Positions 18,420 through 26,866 of a stretch of 64,000 nt of DNA are shown in pieces. The notes below the pieces were generated by a model. The model was not told where the DNA came from. It saw only the letters and a list, made by a program, of their open reading frames with translations, and ran no database searches. The stretch spans positions 1 to 64,000 of the forward strand of contig REGQ01000058.1 in assembly GCA_004134985.1 (NCBI GenBank), written 5' to 3'. This DNA comes from Paenibacillaceae bacterium. GTDB lineage: Bacteria; Bacillota; Bacilli; Paenibacillales; Paenibacillaceae. The position numbers and the translations under genes were made by a program. How positions within the stretch are numbered: position 1 is the first letter of the stretch; every line of letters starts with the position of its first letter.

Positions 18420-19379
18420 TCACTTTATTTCTTTATTTTCTTCTAACTGTTTCACCGCTTCGTATTCAAGCTCCTTTGCTTGCTGCAAATATGGAATAAG
18501 CTGCTTCGCTTGATCCGTGGTCACCTTTTTCCCAAGGTCCCCACCCCCGTCCCAGCTCTGTTCAAGCGCATCCATCATGGAGCGGTATATCACCGCCACC
18601 TGTTTGAAGTTGCCGGCTACATCATGCATCCCTTTCAATCCGCCCCAGTCCGCCGCAAGATACTGCATATACTCGGCAGCAAAACATTTGGCTTCCGCGT
18701 ATACGATCGTGCAATAACGAAGCCCGAACGGGTTGTACGTATCATTCTTGAGTGAATGGACCCAGATGTCGTATGCAAGAAAGCCACTCTGAAAATCGGG
18801 GGACATATGATAACCCTTCTTCATTTCATGAACGTAAAACGTTAGAGAATCGATGTACGTCTGTTCCCGATTGAAGGCCACAGACGCCAGCGGTATCTGA
18901 TAGTGCACAAACGGCGCCGGCGGGAATTTCATCCCGATGTTCTCATACAGCATCGGATCGCTTCCGAGCGGACGGTTAAACCTGTCTACGCCATCCACTA
19001 AAAACACGCCGTCCTCATCGTCATATCCATAAATAATGCCAAACTCTCCCGTATCAATCGCCCAGGCAACAACCCCTGTCCCTTGGTCAATCGCATTTTT
19101 GATGTTGAAGGCAGCGCGCTTTTTGGCAGGTTCATATGTACGGGAACCCGGTTCATAATGATAGGTTTCCGATAGCACCCCAATCCGGTCAAGCGCGCTT
19201 TGATGACGTCCTACCCAATCGTATACGGTCACCGCTGCGGCATCGCAATGTTTGTGCATGTACAAATGAAATGCCATACCGGTCATTCCCGCCATTTCCA
19301 TCAAGCTCAGGTCTGTCAATTTCGCCGCGGACAAGACGCCATGGGCTGCCCCCAAATACGTTGTCCATGATCCAGCCAT
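18420..19379 (-). CDS. Uncharacterised 319-residue protein
   Basis: I do not recognise this family with confidence. It is soluble, lacks a signal peptide, and opens with a segment (LGAAHGVLSAAKLTDLSLME) like the N-terminus of BtrH/C39-like papain-fold proteins, though the usual catalytic Cys is not evident. A central part has GIIYGYDDEDGVFLVDG, and the C-terminal third is helical with ELEYEAVKQLEENKEIK. AGGGAGA directly precedes the ATG, with tight spacing. It lies between a regulator gene with its own terminator and the amidase. Confidence 0.6.
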   Translation of the reverse strand: MAGSWTTYLGAAHGVLSAAKLTDLSLMEMAGMTGMAFHLYMHKHCDAAAVTVYDWVGRHQSALDRIGVLSETYHYEPGSRTYEPAKKRAAFNIKNAIDQGTGVVAWAIDTGEFGIIYGYDDEDGVFLVDGVDRFNRPLGSDPMLYENIGMKFPPAPFVHYQIPLASVAFNREQTYIDSLTFYVHEMKKGYHMSPDFQSGFLAYDIWVHSLKNDTYNPFGLRYCTIVYAEAKCFAAEYMQYLAADWGGLKGMHDVAGNFKQVAVIYRSMMDALEQSWDGGGDLGKKVTTDQAKQLIPYLQQAKELEYEAVKQLEENKEIK

Positions 19380-19475
19380 TCTCCCTGGTGTAGTGCCGCT
19401 CTTAAATAATTGTGATATGTGTGGATTCCTCCCGATAAGTTGAAGTTTGCTGCTCTGTTCTCATCATAGCAAACA

Positions 19476-19500
19476 GGGAGTGACACCAAATGTCACTCCC
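19476..19500 (-). terminator. Hairpin after the HTH regulator gene
   Basis: GGGAGTGACA and TGTCACTCCC form a perfect 10-bp stem around CCAAA, about 50 bases past the regulator stop codon. On the minus strand TGTTTG follows, so it is a weak or dual-purpose terminator. Confidence 0.6.
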
Positions 19501-19548
19501 GATACAAACTCATTTTTTCACATTCATTTTTTCACATCACGGTGTCGC

Positions 19549-20205
19549 TTACCCGAGATTGATCTCCCGCATCTGCTCCAGATGCTGCAGCAGTTTATGC
19601 TTTAGCCACTTCGGGTGGATGACCTTGCAGCTCAACCCTGAGGCCAGCAACGCCGGGATAAATTCATAGGAATCATAAAATTCGAAGATGTCGTATTGCT
19701 GCTCGTTTTTCCCCCGGTAAAATGGCTGCAGTGAAGCGGGAACAGGTACAGCCCGGCGCGGGAGCCTTGCCGATTCCATCTGTAGAATAGCATGGAATGG
19801 AACGACCCCATCCCTCAAAATATCGTTCTTATGCAGCTCCACCGCTGATTGGCCGGATAAACGCGTCAATAAAGCGGCCAGTTTGCCGAAGGTATCCGAA
19901 GCGAACGGCTGACAACGGTCATTAAGGGAAAGCGCCTCATAGTGGGAGGCCAGAGCCGACAACAGTTCTTTTTGATTGTCGGTCATAAATTGACTGGGCA
20001 CTGCAAAGGAGCGGTCTGTATAATAATACCCTTTCGATTTGGCGCAATAATCCAGCGGCGCACCGAGGGAGTCGCGCAAATATTCAATATCCCGCAGCGC
20101 TTGGCGACGTGAAATTTCGAACTGCTCAACGATTTGGTTAATATTAGGGAAGCGGCTGGCTCTGATCCGCTCATCAATCCATTGAATACGATGCAGCAAT
20201 GCCAT
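19549..20205 (-). CDS. HTH regulator of the WYL/DeoR-like type
   Basis: This is a 218-residue protein started at the ATG after GGAGGTTAAATTAT. An N-terminal winged helix (about 1-70) has NINQIVEQFEISRRQALRDI and PLDYCAKSKGYYYTD. The remainder resembles the sensor part of short WYL regulators, with FYDSYEFIPALLASGLSCKVI, but the exact WYL triplet is missing. It probably responds to a small ligand. It precedes the 18420 gene on the same strand, with a hairpin between. Confidence 0.78.
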   Translation of the reverse strand: MALLHRIQWIDERIRASRFPNINQIVEQFEISRRQALRDIEYLRDSLGAPLDYCAKSKGYYYTDRSFAVPSQFMTDNQKELLSALASHYEALSLNDRCQPFASDTFGKLAALLTRLSGQSAVELHKNDILRDGVVPFHAILQMESARLPRRAVPVPASLQPFYRGKNEQQYDIFEFYDSYEFIPALLASGLSCKVIHPKWLKHKLLQHLEQMREINLG

Positions 20206-20312
20206 ATAATTTAACCTCCAGAAAGGGAATATAGCCATTATTTCACCAAACACCCTAATTTTAACGATTGCTCTCTTTTACGTCAATCCACCAATTCAGC
20301 ATTCTTTCCCCA

Positions 20313-22277
20313 TTACTCCTGATGCTGCTTTAAATTTCGCAATGCATAGATCGCGCCGCGGATAAGCAAAATGGTGCTGATCACAAGCCCGCAATAGCCG
20401 AAAACCGACAATAATGACATATCCGATGCTGGATCGGCACCAAGATACAGCAGACCGATCGAAATCCCGCCAAACGCCATCCCCGCAAACATCAATAACA
20501 GCTGTGCGATCCACTTGGTAATGAATGAGGCATTGTCTTTGTTGGAGAAAAAACCGACCTTGAACGTGACCTGACCCTTTTCCAACATCGTGCTCAGATT
20601 GTCAATCCGCCGCGGCAGCCGCCGAATGAACGGCAGCAGCTCAAGCAACTCGCTGGTTGCCGCCGATTTCAAATCGCTATAATCGCTGACGGGCAGAAAC
20701 GCCTTGGCATAGGTTTGGGCGAAGCGTTTGATTTCCTCCATCAAATTGAAATCAGGATTGAGCTGCAGCATCGTTCCTTCCAGTGTGACCAGGGAGCGGA
20801 ATGCGCCAGCTACCATCGGGTAGAATGCCAACTCGAATTCCGAGATCGTCCGGAACAGTCCCTGCACGAATACATCTGATCCGCCTGATGTATTATAAGC
20901 GGTCTGCACGAGCAGTTGGCTGATCGCATTCTCCAATCCTTCCTTGTCAATCTCCTGACGCGGTTCAATCAGCTGCAGCAATGCATCCATAATAATATAA
21001 GCGTTTCGCTGCTCGAATCCAATCAACAGCCGCTTCAGCGCATCCTGCTGCAAGCTGCCCAGCCGACCAACCGAGCCAAAGTCAAGCAGCGCAGGTGTGC
21101 CGTCTTGCAAAATATACACGTTGCCCGGATGCGGATCTGCATGAAATACTCCGCTGAAAAAAATCTGCTCCAGCACGCAATCGAAAATTTGACGCTGAAG
21201 CTCCTGACCGTGAATACCGTTTTCCTTTAGAATGGCCTCGCCGTTCTTCACACTCGCCCCTTCCATATATTCCAGCACGAGCACAGTCGCCGTACTATAC
21301 TCGGAATAGACGTGCGGTATTTTCACCTTGGTCCTGCTATTCGCCATTGCGGCGGACACCTGCGCGAAATTCCGCGCCTCAATTCGGAAATCCGTCTCTT
21401 CCTTCATCGCTGTCGCAAACCCTTGCGCCAGTTCCAGAAAACCAATGCTGCGCGCCCATGCCGACTTGCGCGATGCCCAGCGGGCAAATCGGATCAAGAT
21501 ATCCAAATCTCTGCGCAGCGCTGTCGTAATATCAGGTCGCAGCAGCTTTACAACGACCTCTTGGTCATGTTCACGCAATCGGGCGCGATGAACCTGTCCA
21601 ATCGAGGCTGCTGCCAGCGGTGTCATGTCGAAAAAACTGAACAATTCATCCTTCGGCTTCAGCAGCTCTTTGACAAGAATGCTCTCCACTTGTTTCGTTG
21701 TGAGCCTGCTGACATTTTCCTGCAGATGTGACAGCTCCTCCACGAACGCCGGGGACAGCAAGTCGGAGCGGGTGGATAGCACTTGTCCAAACTTGATAAA
21801 GAAACCGCCGCATTGTTCTAACGTTTTGCGCAGTGCAACGGCAAGTCTCTGATCCGAGAAGGCGGAGCGCCGGATGGACAGATTTTTACCGACACCATTT
21901 CGTAAGGCGATGTACAACACTTGAATGTATCTTCGCTGGCGACGCCACCAGCGGGCCAGGCGGGAGAGAGGATTGCGCGTATCGGTCAGCGGCTCGCCGC
22001 GCTGGCCGAGCGGAATCGGGTCAAACATTTCGAACAGCAGATAGAAAATGAGCGAGGCAATGACCATACTGAGCAGCCATAGCACTGTGGGCATATCGAA
22101 ATCGAAATCATTGGTCAACTCATGGTGTCTAACGTAGGTAAACCAATACACTGTTGTCGTGACAACAACGCTGAGCAGCGCGGCCATCGCCTGCTTGGCA
22201 AAGCTGATCTTCGTTCCGACCAGCCTGCCGATAATGATGCTCATGACGACCGCCAACAACATTAATTGCGAAAACAT
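20313..22277 (-). CDS. UbiB/ABC1 family atypical kinase
   Basis: The 654-residue protein, started after GGAGGAGTGAACAG, has N-terminal membrane segments and then an ABC1 kinase-like domain: KFGQVLSTRSDLL (the KxGQ motif), the Ala-rich loop AAASIGQVHRA, the catalytic HADPHPGN and the metal-binding LLDFGSVG. Two further membrane helices close the chain (about 590-650). UbiB proteins support quinone biosynthesis or lipid traffic through an ATPase activity; in a menaquinone organism the role is open. It lies 70 bases downstream of the SDR-like gene on the same strand. Confidence 0.9.
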   Translation of the reverse strand: MFSQLMLLAVVMSIIIGRLVGTKISFAKQAMAALLSVVVTTTVYWFTYVRHHELTNDFDFDMPTVLWLLSMVIASLIFYLLFEMFDPIPLGQRGEPLTDTRNPLSRLARWWRRQRRYIQVLYIALRNGVGKNLSIRRSAFSDQRLAVALRKTLEQCGGFFIKFGQVLSTRSDLLSPAFVEELSHLQENVSRLTTKQVESILVKELLKPKDELFSFFDMTPLAAASIGQVHRARLREHDQEVVVKLLRPDITTALRRDLDILIRFARWASRKSAWARSIGFLELAQGFATAMKEETDFRIEARNFAQVSAAMANSRTKVKIPHVYSEYSTATVLVLEYMEGASVKNGEAILKENGIHGQELQRQIFDCVLEQIFFSGVFHADPHPGNVYILQDGTPALLDFGSVGRLGSLQQDALKRLLIGFEQRNAYIIMDALLQLIEPRQEIDKEGLENAISQLLVQTAYNTSGGSDVFVQGLFRTISEFELAFYPMVAGAFRSLVTLEGTMLQLNPDFNLMEEIKRFAQTYAKAFLPVSDYSDLKSAATSELLELLPFIRRLPRRIDNLSTMLEKGQVTFKVGFFSNKDNASFITKWIAQLLLMFAGMAFGGISIGLLYLGADPASDMSLLSVFGYCGLVISTILLIRGAIYALRNLKQHQE

Positions 22278-22347
22278 CTGTTCACTCCTCCATGTTAGTA
22301 TCAATCGTTGAATGCTCTATTGTGAGAGGGTGCAATCATTTACCAGT

Positions 22348-23010
22348 TTATGTTTTGGCTGTGCGGACCATATCCTCGCAATTGAGAATGGACGATGGCG
22401 AGTTGCTGCTGGCAATGTTAATCATTGCCCTGCCCAGTTCGCTAAGCGAAACGGCATGCTTGGGTATAATCCGCCTCAGTACCGGATACAACCACATAAA
22501 CGCAGCATAATAACGGTGGGCATTATTCAACCCTTTAATCGGGTGGATGTAACCAGGCCGGAACATATGAGCCGCTTTAAATGGCAGTTTGAGCAAATCG
22601 TTTTCCGTTCTGCCTTTCACTCGCGCCCACATGCTTTTGCCTTGCTCAGTGCTGTCCGTCCCGCCTGCCGTTACATAGCAGAATACCATCTCTGGATTTA
22701 AATCGGACAGCAAAGCAGCGACAGACAACGTCAGATCATGGGTGACTTTGCTGTATTCTGCTTCACTCATGCCAAGCGATGACACACCGAGACAAAAGAA
22801 GCAGGCGTTATAGCCGGTTAATTGCGCAGCGTACGCAGACAAATCAAAAAAATCGGAATGAACAATTTCCGTTAGCTTGGGGTGGGCTACCCCGCAAGGC
22901 TTGCGATTGATCACCAGCACCCGCTCCACATTGTGATGGAGCAGGCATTCATGCAGCACACCTTCACCAACCATGCCGGTAGCGCCTGTAAGGATCACGC
23001 TGAGTTTCAT
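22348..23010 (-). CDS. NAD(P)-binding atypical SDR-like protein
   Basis: The 220-residue protein starts at the ATG after AAAGAGGGGGATATA. Residues 5-14 (ILTGATGMVGEG) are the Rossmann glycine motif; the rest, with CFFCLGVSSLGMSEAEYSKV, matches the small atypical SDRs related to HTATIP2 and YbjT. The typical SDR Tyr-x3-Lys is not clear. Its neighbour UbiB may share the transcript. Enzymatic activity is unproven. Confidence 0.82.
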   Translation of the reverse strand: MKLSVILTGATGMVGEGVLHECLLHHNVERVLVINRKPCGVAHPKLTEIVHSDFFDLSAYAAQLTGYNACFFCLGVSSLGMSEAEYSKVTHDLTLSVAALLSDLNPEMVFCYVTAGGTDSTEQGKSMWARVKGRTENDLLKLPFKAAHMFRPGYIHPIKGLNNAHRYYAAFMWLYPVLRRIIPKHAVSLSELGRAMINIASSNSPSSILNCEDMVRTAKT

Positions 23011-23305
23011 TATATCCCCCTCTTTCATCGTTTCCAGTCCTCTGTTCCGCGGCACTGCTGCAACATGTTTATTTCCATAATTTTATTTTAGCATGACTGG
23101 CCGTTCAAAACATTATGCACCGTAACATAAAGCTTAAAGCAAAATAAGAACTTGCAAGGATGTTTGAGGCAGCTCGGATGTAGCCTAAAGCCTGGCTTTT
23201 GGTTTATGATAAATGTAGCGTTCCTTGGGCATTGGCCTTGTGTGCAAATGGATATTCTAGCGGTTGTACCCGTATGATCGGAAACTGGTGAGGGGGAGAT
23301 CAACA

Positions 23306-24013
23306 TTGTCATTGACCACTTGGCGCAATCTGGCGCTGATGGCGCTCTGCCTGACTGCAGGAATCGTCGATGTCATCGGCTTCCTTGAGCTTGGACATGT
23401 ATTTACGGCAAATATGACTGGCAATATCGTCATGCTCGGCATGGCGCTTGGACAATCACAGGAACTGGCCGTTCTGAGGGCAGTCATCGCTCTGCTCGGC
23501 TTTATGGCGGGCAATGCGGTCGGTGCGGTCCTGATTAGAGAGAACGCCAGCAAGCTGTTTTGGCCGCGGGATGTCACGGTAATGATTGCTGTCGAATGCG
23601 TGCTTCTGCTGCTGTTCGGCATCCTGTTTTACTTCACAGGAACGAGCGGGAGCATGGTATATGTGCTGATTGCCTTGTTGAGCGGCGCAATGGGAATGCA
23701 AACTACTGCGGCGCGCAAGCTGGGGATTGCAGGCATTTCCACGACCGTGCTGACCAACAATTTGACGCATGTCGTCGAGGATAGTGTATCTTTGGGAAGG
23801 CGCTTGCTCCGCCGAGATCGCAGCAAGGAGGCGGCCGTTTTGAACCCCGACTCTACGTTGCGTGCAGTCGCGATTGCTGTCTATCTGCTCGGTGCGGTTG
23901 TGACTGCGCTGACCTTCTACATGCAGTGGCAATTCATTATCTGGGTTCCAAGCCTGCTGGTCGTCGGAGTGATAGCCTTGGCTTTCATTCGTTTTCATAA
24001 GGCGAAAATGTAA
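23306..24013 (+). CDS. YoaK-like DUF1275 membrane protein
   Basis: About 235 residues with six hydrophobic segments. The family signature is the opening AGIVDVIGFLELGHVFTANMTGN, followed by ALLSGAMGMQTTAAR and NNLTHVV. I start at the TTG downstream of GAGGGGGAGATCAACA; a TTG 42 bases upstream is less well placed. DUF1275 proteins are common, poorly characterised and possibly transporters. It is monocistronic and ends at a strong terminator. Confidence 0.85.
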   Translation: MSLTTWRNLALMALCLTAGIVDVIGFLELGHVFTANMTGNIVMLGMALGQSQELAVLRAVIALLGFMAGNAVGAVLIRENASKLFWPRDVTVMIAVECVLLLLFGILFYFTGTSGSMVYVLIALLSGAMGMQTTAARKLGIAGISTTVLTNNLTHVVEDSVSLGRRLLRRDRSKEAAVLNPDSTLRAVAIAVYLLGAVVTALTFYMQWQFIIWVPSLLVVGVIALAFIRFHKAKM

Positions 24014-24112
24014 TAACAGCCGCTAGCGGAACAGCAAACGGAGCAGTCGAGCTGCAATTGGTCGAAAACAACCTGTATCCTGCCCCGGCAAGTTATACAG
24101 CTTCGGTCGTGA

Positions 24113-24157
24113 AAAACAAAACAAGACTGCCAGCATCGGCAGTCTTGTTTTGTTTTT
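24113..24157. terminator. Strong bidirectional terminator
   Basis: A 19-bp perfect stem, AAAACAAAACAAGACTGCC with its complement around AGCATC, sits between the convergent yoaK-like and bpsA-like genes. A and T tails on both sides allow use in both directions. Confidence 0.9.
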
Positions 24158-24200
24158 AGATTAGATTGGGGTTTGAATTAACTTTGGTTTCATCCTCATC

Positions 24201-25376
24201 TTAGCTTCCTGTCGTGCTCTGTTTGTTTACCATCTCGAAAGTATCTTGACCGCAGCTGCCGCACCCTTGATTTTTAAGCTGTTCAATCGTGGGTACATTG
24301 CCTTGCATGCCTACGTAAATGTCGTCCCCGCAGTTTTTGCAGCGGTACGTGCGCAGCGTACGCTTCACCTCCCCTGTGTAAAGCGCATCAGTGAAGCGCT
24401 CGCTATATTCCGGCACGCTCTGCTCCGTGGTTCGCAGGACAAACATTTGGCTGCGGTTAGCAATCATTTCGGCGCCTTCATAGGCGTTAAACCGGGGGAG
24501 AACGGCATTGACAGACAGCCCCATCCGGACAAACTCGCGCTGCATGGCGAGCATAAATTCAGGAGACTTATGGGCAAAGGATAAAAAGATCGGCAGCCCC
24601 TTCCTTTTTTTCAACGCGCTGATGCCCCTTGAGAGGAACAGGCACATGCCCTGCAAAGTGTAAGGCGGGTCTGTGAAGAAACAATCGAAAGCATCCTCCA
24701 GATCGGCTGGCAGCGGCTCGCGCAAATCATGCAGACGGCAACGTATCGGCAATTCCAGCCGCTCAGAAATTTTCTGAATATAATCGACGAATCGCTCATC
24801 GATATCCAGCACTTCAATAACCGTACCGGCATGCGCATGATCAGGGAACAAACGTTTGAGCAGCAGTCCTATGGAGACACTAACCAGATCGTCATCCCCG
24901 ACACACAATATTCGCTTGCCGATCAGCGCATGCTGTTTCAGGCATAGAATAGCCCTGCGCAGACTCGTTTCCGCCGTGCATTTGGACTGATCGATCTGAA
25001 CATTTACTTGCGGACGCTGACTGAACAATTGTTCCAGCTCAGATATTACATCGTGCATATTCGCCGTCCAGTCTTCGTCATTGGTAATCAGCTCATGATG
25101 CAGCGCCCGATTCAGCTTGCCATAGCCCCATGTCTGATCAATCCAGTCCGCCCCTTCCCGTGTGCAGCTCACTCCCTTCGCTTGAATGAGTGCGCCGCTT
25201 TTAATCAGCTCTTTCTTGATTGCCGCAGCGACAGGAATCGGCAACAGTGTTTTGCGCGCCAGTTCTTTCGTTGAAATTCCCGGATAAAGGTAGCATTCCA
25301 ACAGCAGTTGCTCAATTACGGTCGTACCTTCCTGAAGGTTGATCTGCTTACTTGCTTCCTGGATATAATTTTTCAA
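24201..25376 (-). CDS. BpsA-like branched-chain polyamine synthase homologue with C-terminal zinc ribbon
   Basis: The 391-residue protein has an N-terminal winged helix-like region (about 15-85) and a methyltransferase-fold core matching N4-bis(aminopropyl)spermidine synthase. The core shows CVGDDDLVSVSIG at the cofactor site, EVLDIDERFVDYI and the catalytic FFTDPPYTLQG. BpsA enzymes use decarboxylated S-adenosylmethionine to build quaternary branched polyamines, known mainly from thermophiles. The C-terminus adds CKNCGDD and CGSCGQ pairs, a likely zinc ribbon. The start is a TTG with AAAGGAG upstream, and a terminator hairpin lies just before it. Function here is inferred from motifs. Confidence 0.78.
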   Translation of the reverse strand: MKNYIQEASKQINLQEGTTVIEQLLLECYLYPGISTKELARKTLLPIPVAAAIKKELIKSGALIQAKGVSCTREGADWIDQTWGYGKLNRALHHELITNDEDWTANMHDVISELEQLFSQRPQVNVQIDQSKCTAETSLRRAILCLKQHALIGKRILCVGDDDLVSVSIGLLLKRLFPDHAHAGTVIEVLDIDERFVDYIQKISERLELPIRCRLHDLREPLPADLEDAFDCFFTDPPYTLQGMCLFLSRGISALKKRKGLPIFLSFAHKSPEFMLAMQREFVRMGLSVNAVLPRFNAYEGAEMIANRSQMFVLRTTEQSVPEYSERFTDALYTGEVKRTLRTYRCKNCGDDIYVGMQGNVPTIEQLKNQGCGSCGQDTFEMVNKQSTTGS

Positions 25377-25411
25377 TGTTGCTGATCGCTCCTTTTAAGA
25401 AAAAATAAAAT

Positions 25412-25453
25412 CAAAAAAAGGGCAGAGAATGAACGTAACGTCATTCCCTGCCC
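25412..25453 (-). terminator. Leader terminator upstream of the bpsA-like gene
   Basis: On the minus strand a 13-bp stem (25441-25453 with 25420-25432, one mismatch) and an 8-base loop are followed by seven T. The T-run ends only about 20 bases before the ribosome binding site of the bpsA-like gene and far from any upstream minus-strand gene, so it is best read as a leader attenuator. Confidence 0.75.
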
Positions 25454-25470
25454 TGGTATATCTAAAATCA

Positions 25471-25567
25471 CATACGCCAAATGAACCCCAAAATACAAAA
25501 ATCCGCGCTGAAAAGCCAGCACGGATGTGGGTGCAAATTTACGTATGCCACTTAAGGCTTGGTTCAT
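25471..25567 (-). ncRNA. Candidate structured leader RNA of the bpsA-like gene
   Basis: On the minus strand, three helices precede the leader terminator. A 10-bp hairpin joins 25501-25510 with 25517-25526. CATACG at 25471-25476 can pair with 25542-25547, and ATGAACC at 25481-25487 with 25561-25567. The last two cross each other, so they form a pseudoknot or exclude one another. No T-box or common SAM, purine or preQ1 consensus is seen. A riboswitch-like role is inferred. Confidence 0.45.
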
Positions 25568-25882
25568 ATCCGTTGTTCTTAACTAATTCCGAGGCAGACA
25601 AATGCCATTAAAGAAGAACCCCCTTTTTTTCTAACAAGTGCGCTCCGCGACCTTCTTGAGGCTGGAAGCGAACATGTCGCAACAAAATATAAGCCGATTT
25701 ATAAGAAAACGCATCTTACAAATGCTCATACTTAAAAAAGAGTTCTGGCAATTCGAAAACCTTCGATATGGAATTTGGTTAGTTAAGAACCAACGCGGAC
25801 ATCAACATCTCTCCCTAGTGATAATTCTTTTTTAAGATAGCCTATTTACACTAAACCTGTCAAGCTTTCATACTTTAATTGC
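25568..25882. other. Intergenic region with an interrupted inverted repeat
   Basis: TTCTTAACTAA near 25575-25585 recurs as its complement TTAGTTAAGAA near 25779-25789, and the flanks are similar too (CCGTTG against CCAACGCGG). The arms are about 190 bases apart. I see no gene in between; small frames lack ribosome binding sites. Confidence 0.4.
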
Positions 25883-26734
25883 CTAAAATGGCCCCATGAG
25901 ACGAATCAGCTTCTCCTCGGTTCCCGACCCTTCCATCGGCGTATAGACGGTACAGCGCAGATCAGCACTGCCATGGACTTGAAAGGAAGTGAGTTCAAAC
26001 AGCATTTTGCTCGCCCGCGCATGCCGAAACTCAATGGTTACCTCCGGCGCACGATTCACTTGGCTGCGCTGCCAGAGCGCTTCAAAATCTGGATGAAGAC
26101 TCGACATATCCTGTATGAAATGATCATACCATTCATCTCCGACATATTGACCGTAATAAGCGCGGAAAATAGCCAAAAATCCCCCGGCGAAATCTTCCCA
26201 GTTTACCGCCAGACTGCGGAGTTCCTTCCGGGTAAACAACAAACGGATAATGTTTCGTTCTGAAAACGGGATTTGCTCAAAATTAACGAACACAGAGGTT
26301 GCCGCCTGATTCCAGCCTACAATATTGCAGTGCCGATCGGAAATAATCGTTGGACAGTAGCGCAGCTCCTTCAAAATCCGCTGGAGCGACGGCCCGATGC
26401 GCGGCGCCTCCTCCATCGCCGAAGCGCCTGGCCCGAGCGATTGTCCAATAGCCAGGCCAAACATATAGTCACGCTCGTCATTGGTGAGGTGCAGCGCACC
26501 GGCAATCGCATCAAGCACCTGTGCCGACACTTGAATATCCCTTCCCTGTTCAAGCCAGGTGTACCACGTTGCGCTTACATTCGCCAACTGGGCGACCTCT
26601 TCTCGCCGCAATCCGGGCGTACGCCGTCTAACCCCTGCCGGAAGCCCGACCGACTGTGGCTTGATGCTATTCCGCTTCGCTTTCAAAAATGCCGCCAATG
26701 CCGCCAGCCGTTTCAGATCAGACATGTTGTTCAT
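25883..26734 (-). CDS. XRE regulator with MmyB-like ligand-binding domain
   Basis: The 283-residue protein has an N-terminal helix-turn-helix (about 8-85) with the MmyB-type sequence RRRTPGLRREEVAQLANVSATWYTWLEQGRD split across helices. A PAS-like C-terminal domain (about 110-280) shows the family-typical NIVGWNQAA and the closing MLFELTSFQVHG. MmyB-type regulators may bind fatty-acid-like ligands. It is divergent from fabF by 132 bases, which fits control of that gene. GGGAGTGA precedes the start. Confidence 0.87.
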   Translation of the reverse strand: MNNMSDLKRLAALAAFLKAKRNSIKPQSVGLPAGVRRRTPGLRREEVAQLANVSATWYTWLEQGRDIQVSAQVLDAIAGALHLTNDERDYMFGLAIGQSLGPGASAMEEAPRIGPSLQRILKELRYCPTIISDRHCNIVGWNQAATSVFVNFEQIPFSERNIIRLLFTRKELRSLAVNWEDFAGGFLAIFRAYYGQYVGDEWYDHFIQDMSSLHPDFEALWQRSQVNRAPEVTIEFRHARASKMLFELTSFQVHGSADLRCTVYTPMEGSGTEEKLIRLMGPF

Positions 26735-26866
26735 TCACTCCCTACTCCAGCTTTCTGTGCCCCACTCTCATTGTAGTATAGTCAATACTAGGATAAGCAG
26801 CAACTTGTAATAGGATGAATCATCGGCAATAATACAAACAACAGCAGTGAAAGCGAGGAATTAACG

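Noticed and set aside
25373-25567. A 64-codon minus-strand frame over the bpsA leader
   Set aside because: It runs through the hairpin and terminator and has no ribosome binding site; the structured RNA reading explains the region better.
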